From: Pelagicoccus mobilis
GTDB lineage: Bacteria; Verrucomicrobiota; Verrucomicrobiia; Opitutales; Opitutaceae
Assembly: GCF_016595505.1 (NCBI RefSeq)
Contig: NZ_JAENIL010000049.1
Coordinates: 1-54,695, forward strand
Direction: 5' to 3'
DNA: 54,695 nt
Shown here one piece after another: positions 7,858 through 16,082 of this stretch. A program made the position numbers and the translations under genes. The notes beneath the pieces were generated by a model. That model did not search any database, had not been told where the DNA came from, and was given only the letters and a program-made list of their open reading frames with translations. How positions within the stretch are numbered: position 1 is the stretch's first letter; each line of letters begins with the position of its first letter.

Positions 7858-8781
7858 CTAAGGCTGAAGAGCTTCTACTATAGTATGCACGTTGTACTTG
7901 AACATACCAATATAGGTACCGACATCATAGCTCTCCTCATTAGCCCCCTCGTGCATTTCTCCTAGAGCGCCCAAGGCATCTGAAAACAGCTCACCACCTA
8001 CAGTTGCCCCGGAGTCGCGACTGATTCTCTTGATCGTAGCAGGCGACACGCTGCTCTCTACAAAAATGGCAGGGAGTCCGCGTGCCTTAATGAAGTCCGC
8101 AGTCTTGGCGATATCTGCCAGCCCGGCTTCAGTCGCAGTTGAGACACCTTGTACTCCCACCACCTGAAATCCAAAAGATCTGCCAAAGTAGTTATATGCG
8201 TCATGGCTTGTAACCAGGACTCGCAACTCGGCAGGCACCGCCTCGATTTGCTCTTTCGCCCAGTCTTCAAGAGCGAGAACTTTCTCTCTATATATAGAAG
8301 CCTGTTTAGCGTAGTTCGTCGCGTTCTCAGGATCGGCTGCCGCGAGCGACTCTTCCACCTTGCCAACGACCATTGCCCAAAGCTGTGGATCAAACCAAAC
8401 GTGTGGATCGTGGGCGTCTTCGTAATCAGCCAAGGGAATCAGACGGTCAACAGGTAGGTCATCCGCTACGGCGACCACCGTGCGTCCCAGCTTGTCGACT
8501 TTCGCAAATGTCTCCGCCAGACGCCCCTCCAAATGCAATCCGTTGTACAGGATCAAGTCCGCTCGCTGCAGCGAAACCACGTCACGAGCGGTCGCCTTGA
8601 ACAGATGCGGATCCACTCCCGGCCCCATCAGCACGGTTAGGTCGACTGTCTCGCCTCCCACATTTCTCACGATATCAGCTATCTGCGATGTACTCACCAC
8701 CACTCGAAGTTTGGCTGATGCTGAGAAGCAAAAGGCACAGGCGGCGATTAGAATGAAGATCCTCTGGAAACGTGTTTTCAT
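7858..8781 (-). CDS. TroA/ZnuA-type metal ABC transporter substrate-binding protein
   Basis: This 307-residue protein has a signal peptide (about residues 1-23) and the features of cluster A-I metal-binding proteins for Zn2+ or Mn2+. These are GPGVDPHLFKAT (His59), DAHDPHVWFDP (His127), TSHDAYNYFGR (His193) and a late FSDALG (Asp268). The His/His/His/Asp set matches TroA-like ligand arrangements rather than the His/His/Glu/Asp set of PsaA. The conserved QGVSTATEAG segment is intact. No permease or ATPase gene is adjacent, so its transporter partners must be encoded elsewhere. There is no His-rich loop of the kind seen in many ZnuA proteins. It ends 287 bp before a terminator. Confidence 0.88.
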   Translation of the reverse strand: MKTRFQRIFILIAACAFCFSASAKLRVVVSTSQIADIVRNVGGETVDLTVLMGPGVDPHLFKATARDVVSLQRADLILYNGLHLEGRLAETFAKVDKLGRTVVAVADDLPVDRLIPLADYEDAHDPHVWFDPQLWAMVVGKVEESLAAADPENATNYAKQASIYREKVLALEDWAKEQIEAVPAELRVLVTSHDAYNYFGRSFGFQVVGVQGVSTATEAGLADIAKTADFIKARGLPAIFVESSVSPATIKRISRDSGATVGGELFSDALGALGEMHEGANEESYDVGTYIGMFKYNVHTIVEALQP

Positions 8782-8918
8782 AAGAAAGTCGGCTCGGCAC
8801 GATTACTGCCAAGTTCTTTGAGCCACTGTCAATCGCAACTTTGACTACTCAAAATAGAATAAGTGCCGGGAATCCCCCTTATTTGAGCAGCTGGACCCCG
8901 AAATTGAGCCATACGTGC

Positions 8919-8948
8919 TTGACAGCCCCGCTGGGTGCCGCCCATTTT
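8919..8948 (+). promoter_or_regulatory. Possible rpmH promoter
   Basis: A perfect TTGACA (8919-8924) is followed after 18 bases by CATTTT (8943-8948), placing a weak -10 about 26 bp upstream of the rpmH ATG. It is the only good -35 in the divergent intergenic region. The -10 is poor, so the call is tentative. Confidence 0.3.
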
Positions 8949-8974
8949 CTCGCTCTTTTTCTAATTTTCACGTC

Positions 8975-9112
8975 ATGAGACCTACATTCAGACCACATCG
9001 CCTCAAGAGAGTACGCAAGATCGGCTTCCGCGCACGCATGGCCACCCGCGGTGGACGTGCCGTCATCTCCGCACGCCGCAAGAAGGGCCGCGCCCGTCTT
9101 TCCGTCGCGTAG
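8975..9112 (+). CDS. rpmH: 50S ribosomal protein L34
   Basis: The 45-residue, extremely basic product ([20 protein letters not shown], then the [10 protein letters not shown] and [12 protein letters not shown] blocks) is a full-length L34. It is a component of the large ribosomal subunit. It starts the conserved rpmH-rnpA-yidC block, 30 bp before rnpA. The second residue is Arg rather than the common Lys, which is usual in this phylum-level group of divergent L34 proteins. The ATG at 8975 is the only start that fits the family. Confidence 0.97.
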   Translation: MRPTFRPHRLKRVRKIGFRARMATRGGRAVISARRKKGRARLSVA

Positions 9113-9142
9113 TCCGGTGTTCCGGGCCCAACCGGCTTGATC

Positions 9143-9556
9143 ATGGTTAGGAGATACAAACTCCGCCCTGTTAGCCGTTTGCGTCGCAACGCCGACTTCC
9201 TGCAAATTCGCAGTCTTGGCAAGCCTTACCGCTGTCAGTACTTCGCACTATTTTCCCGCATCCGTGCCTCTGAAGGTGCGGATGTTTTGTGTCCACGCAT
9301 CGGCATCTCCGCGGCCCGCCGAGTTGGTAACGCAGTGGTACGCAACAAGATCAAGCGACGCTTCCGCGAACTATTCCGCCTGCACCAGCACGAGCTCAAA
9401 GATCACGCGGACATCGTGCTCAGTCTTCGCCAACCGGCCGGCCGAGCCAGCTACGAGGAGCTGGAGCAACGCTTCCTGCACGCTCTAAAATACAAACGCC
9501 TGCTCAAGCGGAACGAAGACTCCGAAGAGCGATCCCAAGCCCAAGTCGAGGAATAG
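9143..9556 (+). CDS. rnpA: Ribonuclease P protein component
   Basis: The product of about 137 residues is the small protein subunit of RNase P, which helps the catalytic RNA trim 5' leaders of pre-tRNAs. The hallmark RNKIKRRFRE motif (RNR motif) follows the conserved R(I/V)GISAARRVGNAV strand. The N-terminal LRRNADFLQIRSLGKPYR segment also fits the family. A TTG at 9137 would add two residues; I prefer the ATG at 9143. The C-terminal tail (about 20 charged residues) is longer than in E. coli. yidD, often placed between rnpA and yidC, is absent: only 78 bp separate the genes. Confidence 0.95.
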   Translation: MVRRYKLRPVSRLRRNADFLQIRSLGKPYRCQYFALFSRIRASEGADVLCPRIGISAARRVGNAVVRNKIKRRFRELFRLHQHELKDHADIVLSLRQPAGRASYEELEQRFLHALKYKRLLKRNEDSEERSQAQVEE

Positions 9557-9634
9557 CTTGCTAGCACTCAAGCCGGTCCTTTTATCAGCCCTTTCCTCTG
9601 ACCCGCGTCAGAAACTCAATTTCCCAGCAAATCG

Positions 9635-11464
9635 ATGGACAAGAAGAACACTATTATAGGGGTCGCGCTGCTACTGGCCGCGCTCTTCCTCATGTTCAAA
9701 CAAGGCAAGCAAGCCCAAGAAGAAGCAGCTCGCCAGCAAGCCGAGCAAGAGGCAGCCGCCGCACAAGCCGCTGAATCCGCCGCCGCCCAGGCAGCCGAAG
9801 GCGGAAGCCAACCTGAATCCCTGCCGGCCACGCCGATCTCCACAACAGCCACCCCCATCCCCTCCAACGGTCACGCCAAGGTCGAAGTAAACGGCGACAA
9901 AGACGGAGAATCCATCGTCTCCCTCGAAAACGGACTCTACGAAGTCCGCTTCACCAACTACGGCGGCGCCATCCGAGAAGTAGTTCTCAAGGACGAACTT
10001 AAGACGCTCGACGGCGACGATCCCTACATCATGAACGAGCTGCGCTACGCGCCGGCCCTCAACCTCGACCTCGACTACCTCGGCAACGCCAAAGACGTCG
10101 CCTTCGACCTAGTCGAAACCTCCACTCCCGATACCGTCGTCTTCCGCGGAGTCCTCAACAACCAAGTCGAAGTCACCCGCACCTACAGCATTTCCCAGGA
10201 GCTCAAAGGAGCGGAGACCTTCACCATCTCCCACGAACTCCAGATCCGTAACATCACCGACGCCATCCTTCCAGTCGGCGAAATGCTCCTCAACATCGGC
10301 ACCGTCGCTCCTTCCGGAAACCAGGACCGCTTCCTGCAAACCTTCGGCTATTCCAACGGAGAAGACGTGGAGTTCACCGACCAAAGCGACTTCATGGGCG
10401 GCGGCATCATCTTCAAGGACGATCCCAAGGACTATGAGCAAGGCAGCGACACCGTCGTTTGGGCCTCGGTAAAGAACCAGTTCTTCATCACCCTCATCAC
10501 TCCCGAAGAGCCAGCCGCTGGCTACGTAGCCCGCCCTGTCGACTTCCCGGAAACCGAATCCAACGGCGAGCCAAAGACCGGCATCACCGCCGACATCAAG
10601 CTTGCCGGAGCGAACCTCCAAGCGGGTGAAAGCATCACCAAACGCTTCGACTTCTACGCAGGCCCCAAAGAACACAAACGCCTCGCCAAGCTCGACAAAG
10701 GACAGGACAGGGCGATGCAGTGGATCCCCGTCGTCGGCTTCATCTCCAAGTTCCTTCTCCTCATCCTCAACGGAGTTCACGGAGTGATCGGCAACTGGGG
10801 CGTATCAATCATCCTCCTCACCCTCATCGTTCGCGGAGCCCTGCTTCCCGTCACCCTCGGAAGCATGAAATCCATGAAGAGAATGTCCAAGCTCTCCGAG
10901 CCCATGAAGGCCATCAAGGAGAAGTTCCCTGACGACCAGAAGAGACAGCAAGAGATGATGATGCAGCTCTACCGCCTCAACAAGGTCAACCCAGTCGGCG
11001 CCTGCTTGCCGATGCTCCTGCAGATCCCGATCTTCTTCGCCTTGTTCTACATGCTGCGTAGCGCCGCGGAACTCCGTTTCGCCGACTTCCTCTGGATCTC
11101 CGACCTCTCCAAGCCAGACACCATCGCCACCATTCCAAACATGCCTTGGATCGGCGACTTCCCAGTCAACCTCCTCCCGTTCGTCTGGGTTATCACACTC
11201 GCTTACCAGATGTGGACCATGCCGACTCCTTCAGTCGACAACGCCCAAGCCAAGATGATGAAGTTCATGCCTTTCATCTTCTTCCCCTTCACCTACACCT
11301 TCTCCTCCGGCCTTGTACTTTACTGGACCGTAAGCAACGTTTTCACCATCGGACAACAATGGCTCACCAAGCGAGGAGCAGACGACTTCGAAGCCCAACT
11401 TCCTCCCGCCCTAAAAAAGGCCATGGAAGGCGGCGACCGAAAGAGCCGTCGTAAGAAGAAGTAA
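9635..11464 (+). CDS. yidC: Membrane protein insertase YidC
   Basis: The 609-residue protein inserts and folds inner-membrane proteins, alone or with SecYEG. TM1 (residues 7-22) is followed by an Ala/Gln/Glu-rich linker (about 24-60) and a large periplasmic domain to about residue 345. The conserved C-terminal five-helix core carries the NWGVSIILLTLIVRGALLPV helix with the key Arg of the hydrophilic groove and the MLLQIPIFFALFYMLR segment. The tail is very basic (KSRRKKK), consistent with ribosome contact. Length is typical of Gram-negative YidC. It follows rnpA in the usual order. Confidence 0.97.
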   Translation: MDKKNTIIGVALLLAALFLMFKQGKQAQEEAARQQAEQEAAAAQAAESAAAQAAEGGSQPESLPATPISTTATPIPSNGHAKVEVNGDKDGESIVSLENGLYEVRFTNYGGAIREVVLKDELKTLDGDDPYIMNELRYAPALNLDLDYLGNAKDVAFDLVETSTPDTVVFRGVLNNQVEVTRTYSISQELKGAETFTISHELQIRNITDAILPVGEMLLNIGTVAPSGNQDRFLQTFGYSNGEDVEFTDQSDFMGGGIIFKDDPKDYEQGSDTVVWASVKNQFFITLITPEEPAAGYVARPVDFPETESNGEPKTGITADIKLAGANLQAGESITKRFDFYAGPKEHKRLAKLDKGQDRAMQWIPVVGFISKFLLLILNGVHGVIGNWGVSIILLTLIVRGALLPVTLGSMKSMKRMSKLSEPMKAIKEKFPDDQKRQQEMMMQLYRLNKVNPVGACLPMLLQIPIFFALFYMLRSAAELRFADFLWISDLSKPDTIATIPNMPWIGDFPVNLLPFVWVITLAYQMWTMPTPSVDNAQAKMMKFMPFIFFPFTYTFSSGLVLYWTVSNVFTIGQQWLTKRGADDFEAQLPPALKKAMEGGDRKSRRKKK

Positions 11465-11505
11465 TCACCCAACCTAGGACCCAAAAACCAAAAACCTAGA
11501 AAACA

Positions 11506-12249
11506 ATGGCAGGACATAGTAAATGGGCCAATACCAAGCACCGCAAAGCAGCTGTTGACGCGAAGCGGGGCAAGATTTTCAGCCGTCTTTCCAAAGACAT
11601 CACCATGGCAGCGAAAGCCGGCGGCGGCGATCCAGATGCCAACGCAAAGCTCCGCACCATGCTGCTCAAAGCTCGTGCCGCCAACATGCCAGCCGACAAT
11701 ATCGATCGCGCTGTCAAAAAAGGTACCGGCGAACTCCCAGGCGTTATCTACGAAGAATTCGTCTACGAAGGCTACGCTCCACACGGCATCGCGGTCGTGG
11801 TCGAAGTTACAACCGACAACAAGAACCGAGCCGCTTCCGAAATCCGTTCCACCTTCGGCAAGCGCGGCGGCAATCTCGCCGGAGCCAACGCGGTCGCCTT
11901 CATGTTCAACCGTTGCGGCCAGTTCCTCATCGCTAATGACCAAACCGACGAAGAGAAACTGATGGACATCGCTCTCGAGGCAGGAGCAGAAGACATCAAG
12001 TCAGAAGAAGAAGGCTTCGAAGTGCTCGCTCCAATCACCGAGTACGACACCGTTTCTCAAGCCCTCGCCGACGCCGGTATCGAGGTTGCCAGCTCCGAGC
12101 TCGCCTATCTCCCAGAAACGCTCACTCCCATCACCGAAGCGAGCGAGGCCAAGTCCATCATGAACCTCATCGACGCCCTCGACGATCTCGACGACGTGCA
12201 AAACGTTTTCCACAACGCCGACATCGCCGAAGGCCTGATCGAAGACTAA
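11506..12249 (+). CDS. yebC: YebC/PmpR family protein
   Basis: This 247-residue protein has the family N-terminus MAGHSKWANTKHRKAAVDAK and the central FVYEGYAPHGIAVVVE motif. These define YebC, known as a DNA-binding regulator in some species and recently linked to ribosome function at difficult proline-rich stretches. All three domains appear intact. It starts 41 bp after yidC and ends 24 bp before a strong bidirectional terminator, so it is probably the last gene of the rpmH-rnpA-yidC unit. Which of the two proposed roles applies here cannot be told from sequence. Confidence 0.95.
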   Translation: MAGHSKWANTKHRKAAVDAKRGKIFSRLSKDITMAAKAGGGDPDANAKLRTMLLKARAANMPADNIDRAVKKGTGELPGVIYEEFVYEGYAPHGIAVVVEVTTDNKNRAASEIRSTFGKRGGNLAGANAVAFMFNRCGQFLIANDQTDEEKLMDIALEAGAEDIKSEEEGFEVLAPITEYDTVSQALADAGIEVASSELAYLPETLTPITEASEAKSIMNLIDALDDLDDVQNVFHNADIAEGLIED

Positions 12250-12273
12250 TTCGAACAACAGACTTTTACGAAA

Positions 12274-12303
12274 AAGGCCGCCTCGAAAACGAGGCGGCCT
12301 TTC
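12274..12303. terminator. Bidirectional Rho-independent terminator
   Basis: A perfect 12-bp stem (AAGGCCGCCTCG at 12274-12285, AAAA loop 12286-12289, CGAGGCGGCCTT) has A residues before it and T residues after it. It can terminate yebC on the plus strand and the TRAP-type gene ending at 12356 on the minus strand. Confidence 0.92.
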
Positions 12304-12321
12304 TTGTATTCAAATTCAATG

Positions 12322-12347
12322 GTAGGGCGTGACTGACGCGTCACGCC
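12322..12347 (+). repeat. GTAG-footed REP-like hairpin
   Basis: GTAG (12322-12325) is followed at once by GGCGTGAC, a 6-nt loop TGACGC and GTCACGCC, an 8-bp perfect stem. A GTAG tetranucleotide at the foot of a GC-rich palindrome is the hallmark of REP elements mobilised by RAYT transposases. Similar elements occur near 48.1-48.26 kb. Confidence 0.5.
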
Positions 12348-12355
12348 TCAACAAA

Positions 12356-13384
12356 CTAGTTTGCTGCTCGGTACTCCTCCAACAGGCGAATCACCTCGTC
12401 GAAGATGTCGGCAGGAACCGTGTTGTCGCGAATCAGTGAATACGCCTCTTGGGAAGTGCTCTGCCAAGCTTCGTTCACCATGTCATCCGCTTCCCGGATT
12501 TGCAGCCCCCACTTGTCTTTCATGACCCGAATCGCTTCTTCGTTTTCTTCACGTCCCGCAAGCGTCATCTCCCTACCATACTTGCGAGCAGCCTCGATCA
12601 TGCTCGCCTGGTGCTCTGGAGCGATGCGCTTCCAAGACTGCTCAGATACCACGATAGCACCCACTATCGGCGTGTAACGAATATCGAGCATGTTCGGAGC
12701 AGGACGATACGTCTGAGTCGCAAGCGCGAAAAACGGCGGGAGCGGCACAATATCCACCAAGCCAGTCTGCAGGCTTGAAGTCACTTCGGTCGCATCGATC
12801 GGAACCGGACGGAATCCCATGTTCTTTAGCAAATCGGTCTGCTTGTTGTCCCCAGCCCAAGTGTAGAGCTTGCCCTTCTTCATGTCCTCCGGAGTCGCAA
12901 GCTCCTCCTTGCTGAAAATCTTAACCCAGCCCGAGTCAACCCAGCTCAAAACCACAAAACCTTTAGCGCGAAGCCGCTCTTCGAGCTTCGGACCTAGTTT
13001 GTTCATAACGTATTCAAGTTCCTCATACGTTCTAAACATCATCGGAATCTGCTGCAGGCCTGCTACTCCTGGATCAATCTCCGCCAGTCCGACTCCCGAA
13101 ATCAAAGCAGCCTGCGTCTGGTTTACGCGCATGCGATCAATCATCGCCGTTTCGCCACCTTGTACGCCACCAGCAAAGATGATCAGGTCGACCTGACCGC
13201 TGGTTTCCTTCTTCCACTCCTGCCCCATCTTACGGAGCGACTTGTCGAAGGACGAGTCCTTAGGAGCGAGCGTCGTGAGACGAAGACGCTGACGTCGAGC
13301 GTCCGCATCAGGGGCGATCGAAAACGTCGCCGCCGCCACGATTCCGATAGCGAGCAAATGAGAAAACTTTGAGAATACTTTCAT
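12356..13384 (-). CDS. TRAP-type substrate-binding protein (DctP/TatP family)
   Basis: The 342-residue protein has a signal peptide (residues 1-29, ending DADA) and a DctP-family fold. Evidence is RLRLTTLAPKDSSFDKSL at the mature start, GGVQGGETAMIDRMRVNQ, and the central RAKGFVVLSWVDSGWVKIF strand. TRAP systems use such proteins to deliver organic acids or other solutes to a DctQM permease. Just upstream on the same strand lies a TatT-like TPR lipoprotein, the arrangement known from Treponema TP0956-TP0957. No DctQ, DctM or fused QM permease follows; instead the bidirectional terminator comes 53 bp after the stop. The ligand is not predictable. Confidence 0.88.
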   Translation of the reverse strand: MKVFSKFSHLLAIGIVAAATFSIAPDADARRQRLRLTTLAPKDSSFDKSLRKMGQEWKKETSGQVDLIIFAGGVQGGETAMIDRMRVNQTQAALISGVGLAEIDPGVAGLQQIPMMFRTYEELEYVMNKLGPKLEERLRAKGFVVLSWVDSGWVKIFSKEELATPEDMKKGKLYTWAGDNKQTDLLKNMGFRPVPIDATEVTSSLQTGLVDIVPLPPFFALATQTYRPAPNMLDIRYTPIVGAIVVSEQSWKRIAPEHQASMIEAARKYGREMTLAGREENEEAIRVMKDKWGLQIREADDMVNEAWQSTSQEAYSLIRDNTVPADIFDEVIRLLEEYRAAN

Positions 13385-13461
13385 CTTTTAGGAGAGGGTT
13401 TTAAGGCTCGATCTCCGGTAAAACGGACAAAGCGGGCACAAGCTTCAACCTTTTATACAAG

Positions 13462-13476
13462 CGATTCGCGGAATCG
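13462..13476. repeat. Small intercistronic hairpin between the TatT- and TatP-like genes
   Basis: CGATTC, GCG loop, GAATCG form a perfect 6-bp hairpin in the 159-bp gap between the lipoprotein gene and the TRAP-type gene. On the minus strand it is followed by TTGTATAAAAGG, which could hold a -10 for a separate transcript. It could tune mRNA stability or mark a secondary promoter. Confidence 0.25.
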
Positions 13477-13543
13477 TTTCATTAGAACGCAAAAGAAATT
13501 TTCCACCCTCCGTCGGGGAAAATCTAAAGCGTCGCAACGCCGC

Positions 13544-14455
13544 CTACAAAAAATACCAATCCAAACGCGTCAGTAGCCACTTGGCCCGCCGCTGGTAGAG
13601 CAAGTTGTTCAGGCGAAGCGACGGATTTGCATCTACATCGATCTCGATCGCCTTGTTCAGCAGATCTATGAAAAGCGCCTTGTCGCCTTGCTCGACCGCA
13701 ACCGCCTCCGCGTAAGCCACATACACCGAAGCCAACTTTCCTTCGGATAGTTCCAGAGCTCGACGGTAGTAGCGCGTCGCGTTCTCCACCGGGTCGCCCT
13801 CGCCGTTCATCCGACTCATCTCGTAAGTAATGAAGAAACTCTGGATCGATCCCATATCCCATTCCGGATCAAGCTCGAGGCAACGCATCATCATCGCCTC
13901 CACATAAGCCAGGTCGCTCACCAAATCCATGTTGTCCAAAGACAAGGAAATCGCCCCTGCCCACGAAAGGGCCGTCCAATACAAGGCCTCCACATCCTCG
14001 GCTCTCAAATCAGCCAAAGCGGATTCCGCGTCCTCCCGAAAATCGTACCCAAAGCCCGGATACTTGGCTTCAAGCGCTTGCATTCCGTAACGGTTAGCCC
14101 GCTGATAAAGCTTCACAGCCCGCCCTCGCATCTCTTCGGACCGCTCGTAGTCGTCGTCCTCCACCTCATCCGCCTCCAGCTGCACCCAACCGTAGGAGTA
14201 TTGAGCAAAGCCACTGGCGAGCGAGATCAGCAAGCCCTCATGATCAGGCGTTTCCGCCAATACGCTCTCCATCAACTTCAAGCTAAACGGCAGCGCGTCG
14301 CCCACCAGTTCCGGGTCTTCATCCGAGGAAAAAACATCGCCCCCACCGGAGAGGGCGTCCCCCAGTTGGTTCATGGCCATCTTCTTAACCGAGCACCCAC
14401 TCAAAAGCAGGCTCGCAATGGCAAATTGCAGACAGAGAAAGCGGCGGGTAATCAT
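13544..14455 (-). CDS. TatT-like TPR lipoprotein (TRAP transporter T-component)
   Basis: This 303-residue protein has a lipoprotein signal with lipobox LLSGC (lipidated Cys21). The rest is almost entirely helical with TPR-like hairpins: ETPDHEGLLISLASGFAQYS, ALYWTALSWAGAISLSLDNM, VEAMMMRCLELDPEWDMG and a final RAKWLL segment. This composition and the small hydrophobic LDN/LDPEW turns match the TatT family, trimeric periplasmic lipoproteins that associate with a TRAP substrate-binding partner. The partner is the next gene on the strand. I infer co-function in uptake of a hydrophobic or amphipathic ligand, as proposed for the family. Confidence 0.8.
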   Translation of the reverse strand: MITRRFLCLQFAIASLLLSGCSVKKMAMNQLGDALSGGGDVFSSDEDPELVGDALPFSLKLMESVLAETPDHEGLLISLASGFAQYSYGWVQLEADEVEDDDYERSEEMRGRAVKLYQRANRYGMQALEAKYPGFGYDFREDAESALADLRAEDVEALYWTALSWAGAISLSLDNMDLVSDLAYVEAMMMRCLELDPEWDMGSIQSFFITYEMSRMNGEGDPVENATRYYRRALELSEGKLASVYVAYAEAVAVEQGDKALFIDLLNKAIEIDVDANPSLRLNNLLYQRRAKWLLTRLDWYFL

Positions 14456-14531
14456 TGCCAGCGGACCTTAGGCAAACCCTCCACCATTTCAAGCCCCCTC
14501 CCCATCAACCCGCATCTCAACCGATCTCCTC

Positions 14532-14571
14532 TGCGCAGTTTCATGTCGAATGTTCGACATGAAACTGCGCA
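14532..14571. repeat. 40-bp near-perfect palindrome
   Basis: Arms of 19 bp (14532-14550 and 14553-14571) are exact reverse complements separated by only TG. The core reads GTCGAATGTTCGAC. It lies in the 232-bp gap between the TatT-like gene (start 14455) and the amt stop (14688), about 55 bp beyond the amt terminator. No T-tract follows, so it is not a standard terminator. It could be an operator, a mobile palindromic element or a structured RNA. Confidence 0.75.
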
Positions 14572-14623
14572 ACCGAGCCACCAACGAATGCGAGCATCTC
14601 GTATGGAAGGGGCGTATGAGGAC

Positions 14624-14658
14624 AATAAAAACCCGGGCACGCCAATCGCGCCCGGGTT
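14624..14658 (-). terminator. Rho-independent terminator of amt
   Basis: On the minus strand AACCCGGGC (14658-14650) pairs with GCCCGGGTT (14638-14630), followed by TTTTATT. The hairpin begins 30 bp after the amt stop codon. Confidence 0.88.
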
Positions 14659-14687
14659 GTGGGAAATTTGTTCTGAACGAAAGCGGG

Positions 14688-15974
14688 TTAGATATCGTAA
14701 CCTTGTTCGTCGTGGTCGCTGAGATCGAGACCGCGGAGCTCGTCGTCGGATTCAGCCCGCAAGCCAATCGCCTTGTTGATGATGAAAAAGAGGATGAAGG
14801 AAACCACACCACTCCAGGCGATTGTGATCAGCACGCTCACGATTTGGCCCCACACCTGAGCGCCCATGGTAACGCCTTCGCCATAACCCGTACCGCCAAG
14901 CGATTCGGAAGCGACAACACCAGTCAGCACGGCTCCGACAATACCACCAATGCCATGTACGCCAAAAACGTCGAGCGAGTCGTCAATCTTGAAAACGAAC
15001 TTTAGCTTAACCGCTACCAGGTAACAGCAGATCGCGGAAGCGACACCGATGATGATCGCACCCATCGGACCTGCGTTTCCGGAGGCTGGGGTGATCGCAA
15101 CCAAACCTGCAACCGCGCCAGTAGCGATACCGAGTACCGATGCCTTACCGTGAACGAACCACTCGATCAGCATCCAAGTCACCGCACAGGTCGCGCAGGC
15201 GATTTGGGTGACAAGCATCGCCATACCAGCTGTGCCGTCTGCCGCCACGGCGCTACCCGCGTTGAAGCCGAACCATCCAACCCAAAGCATTGACGCGCCG
15301 ACCACGGTGAGTGGAAGGCTGTGCGGCTTGATAGGCTCTTCGAAAGCGCCCTTGCGCTTGCCTACCATCATACAGCCTACCAGACCGGCCATCGCCGCAT
15401 TGATGTGTACCACGGTGCCACCCGCGAAGTCCATCACGCTCCAGTTATGGAAGAAACCGTGCTCCGACCAAGCCATGTGCCACACTGGGATGTACGAGAG
15501 TACGAACCAGAGAATCGAAAAGATGACCACCGCCGAGAACTTAATACGCTCCGCGAACGCGCCAATAATCAGGGCCGGAGTGATGATCGCGAAGGTCATC
15601 TGGAACGTGATAAACACGGTTTCCGGTATCGTGCCGCTCATCGAGTCGACCGTCAGATGATTCAGAAAGGCCAAGCTAAGGTCTCCAATAAACGGATTCT
15701 CGCCCGTGACCGCCAAGCTGTATCCAAAGAGCACCCAAAGGATAGACATGATCGCGCAGATCGCAAAACATTGCATCAGGATCGAAAGCACGTTCTTGGC
15801 TCGAACCAAGCCACCGTAGAAAAGCGCGAGTCCGGGCAATGTCATAAAGAGGACCAAAGCCGTAGCCACGATCATCCAGGCGGTATCGCCCGAATCCAGG
15901 GAAGAAGCTCCATCCTCAGCATGAGCGAGGGCAGGAAGCATTAGCAATAGGGAGGGAGGGATAAAGCGTTTCAT
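14688..15974 (-). CDS. amt: Ammonium transporter
   Basis: The 428-residue channel protein (Amt/MEP/Rh family) conducts ammonium across the inner membrane. It has an N-terminal signal-like segment, about eleven hydrophobic helices, the DFAGGTVVHINAAMAGL motif with the first conserved pore His, and FGVHGIGGIVGAVLTG with the second. FGFNAGSA is also conserved. An ATG at 16022 would add 16 residues, but the start at 15974 places MKRFIPPSLLLMLPALAHA first, as expected for Amt proteins with cleavable leaders. No glnK lies beside it, which is less usual. A terminator upstream (16021-16044) and one downstream make it a single-gene unit. Confidence 0.96.
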   Translation of the reverse strand: MKRFIPPSLLLMLPALAHAEDGASSLDSGDTAWMIVATALVLFMTLPGLALFYGGLVRAKNVLSILMQCFAICAIMSILWVLFGYSLAVTGENPFIGDLSLAFLNHLTVDSMSGTIPETVFITFQMTFAIITPALIIGAFAERIKFSAVVIFSILWFVLSYIPVWHMAWSEHGFFHNWSVMDFAGGTVVHINAAMAGLVGCMMVGKRKGAFEEPIKPHSLPLTVVGASMLWVGWFGFNAGSAVAADGTAGMAMLVTQIACATCAVTWMLIEWFVHGKASVLGIATGAVAGLVAITPASGNAGPMGAIIIGVASAICCYLVAVKLKFVFKIDDSLDVFGVHGIGGIVGAVLTGVVASESLGGTGYGEGVTMGAQVWGQIVSVLITIAWSGVVSFILFFIINKAIGLRAESDDELRGLDLSDHDEQGYDI

Positions 15975-16020
15975 TTGCCTAACAACTTGGAGGTTCGAGG
16001 GTTTCGGAACGCCCAAGAGC

Positions 16021-16044
16021 AAAAAAAGCCGCCCCTAGGGCGGC
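16021..16044 (-). terminator. Rho-independent terminator of the sigma/anti-sigma operon
   Basis: GCCGCCC and GGGCGGC (16028-16044) form a 7-bp GC stem with a 3-nt loop. On the minus strand seven T residues follow (16027-16021). It begins about 40 bp after the anti-sigma stop and insulates amt. Confidence 0.9.
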
Positions 16045-16082
16045 AATGTTAAAATGTAACCAAAGTGTAAAGGCGCCTGCTT

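Noticed and set aside
10109-10780. Minus-strand open frame opposite yidC
   Set aside because: It is a shadow of yidC, produced by its C-ending codons.
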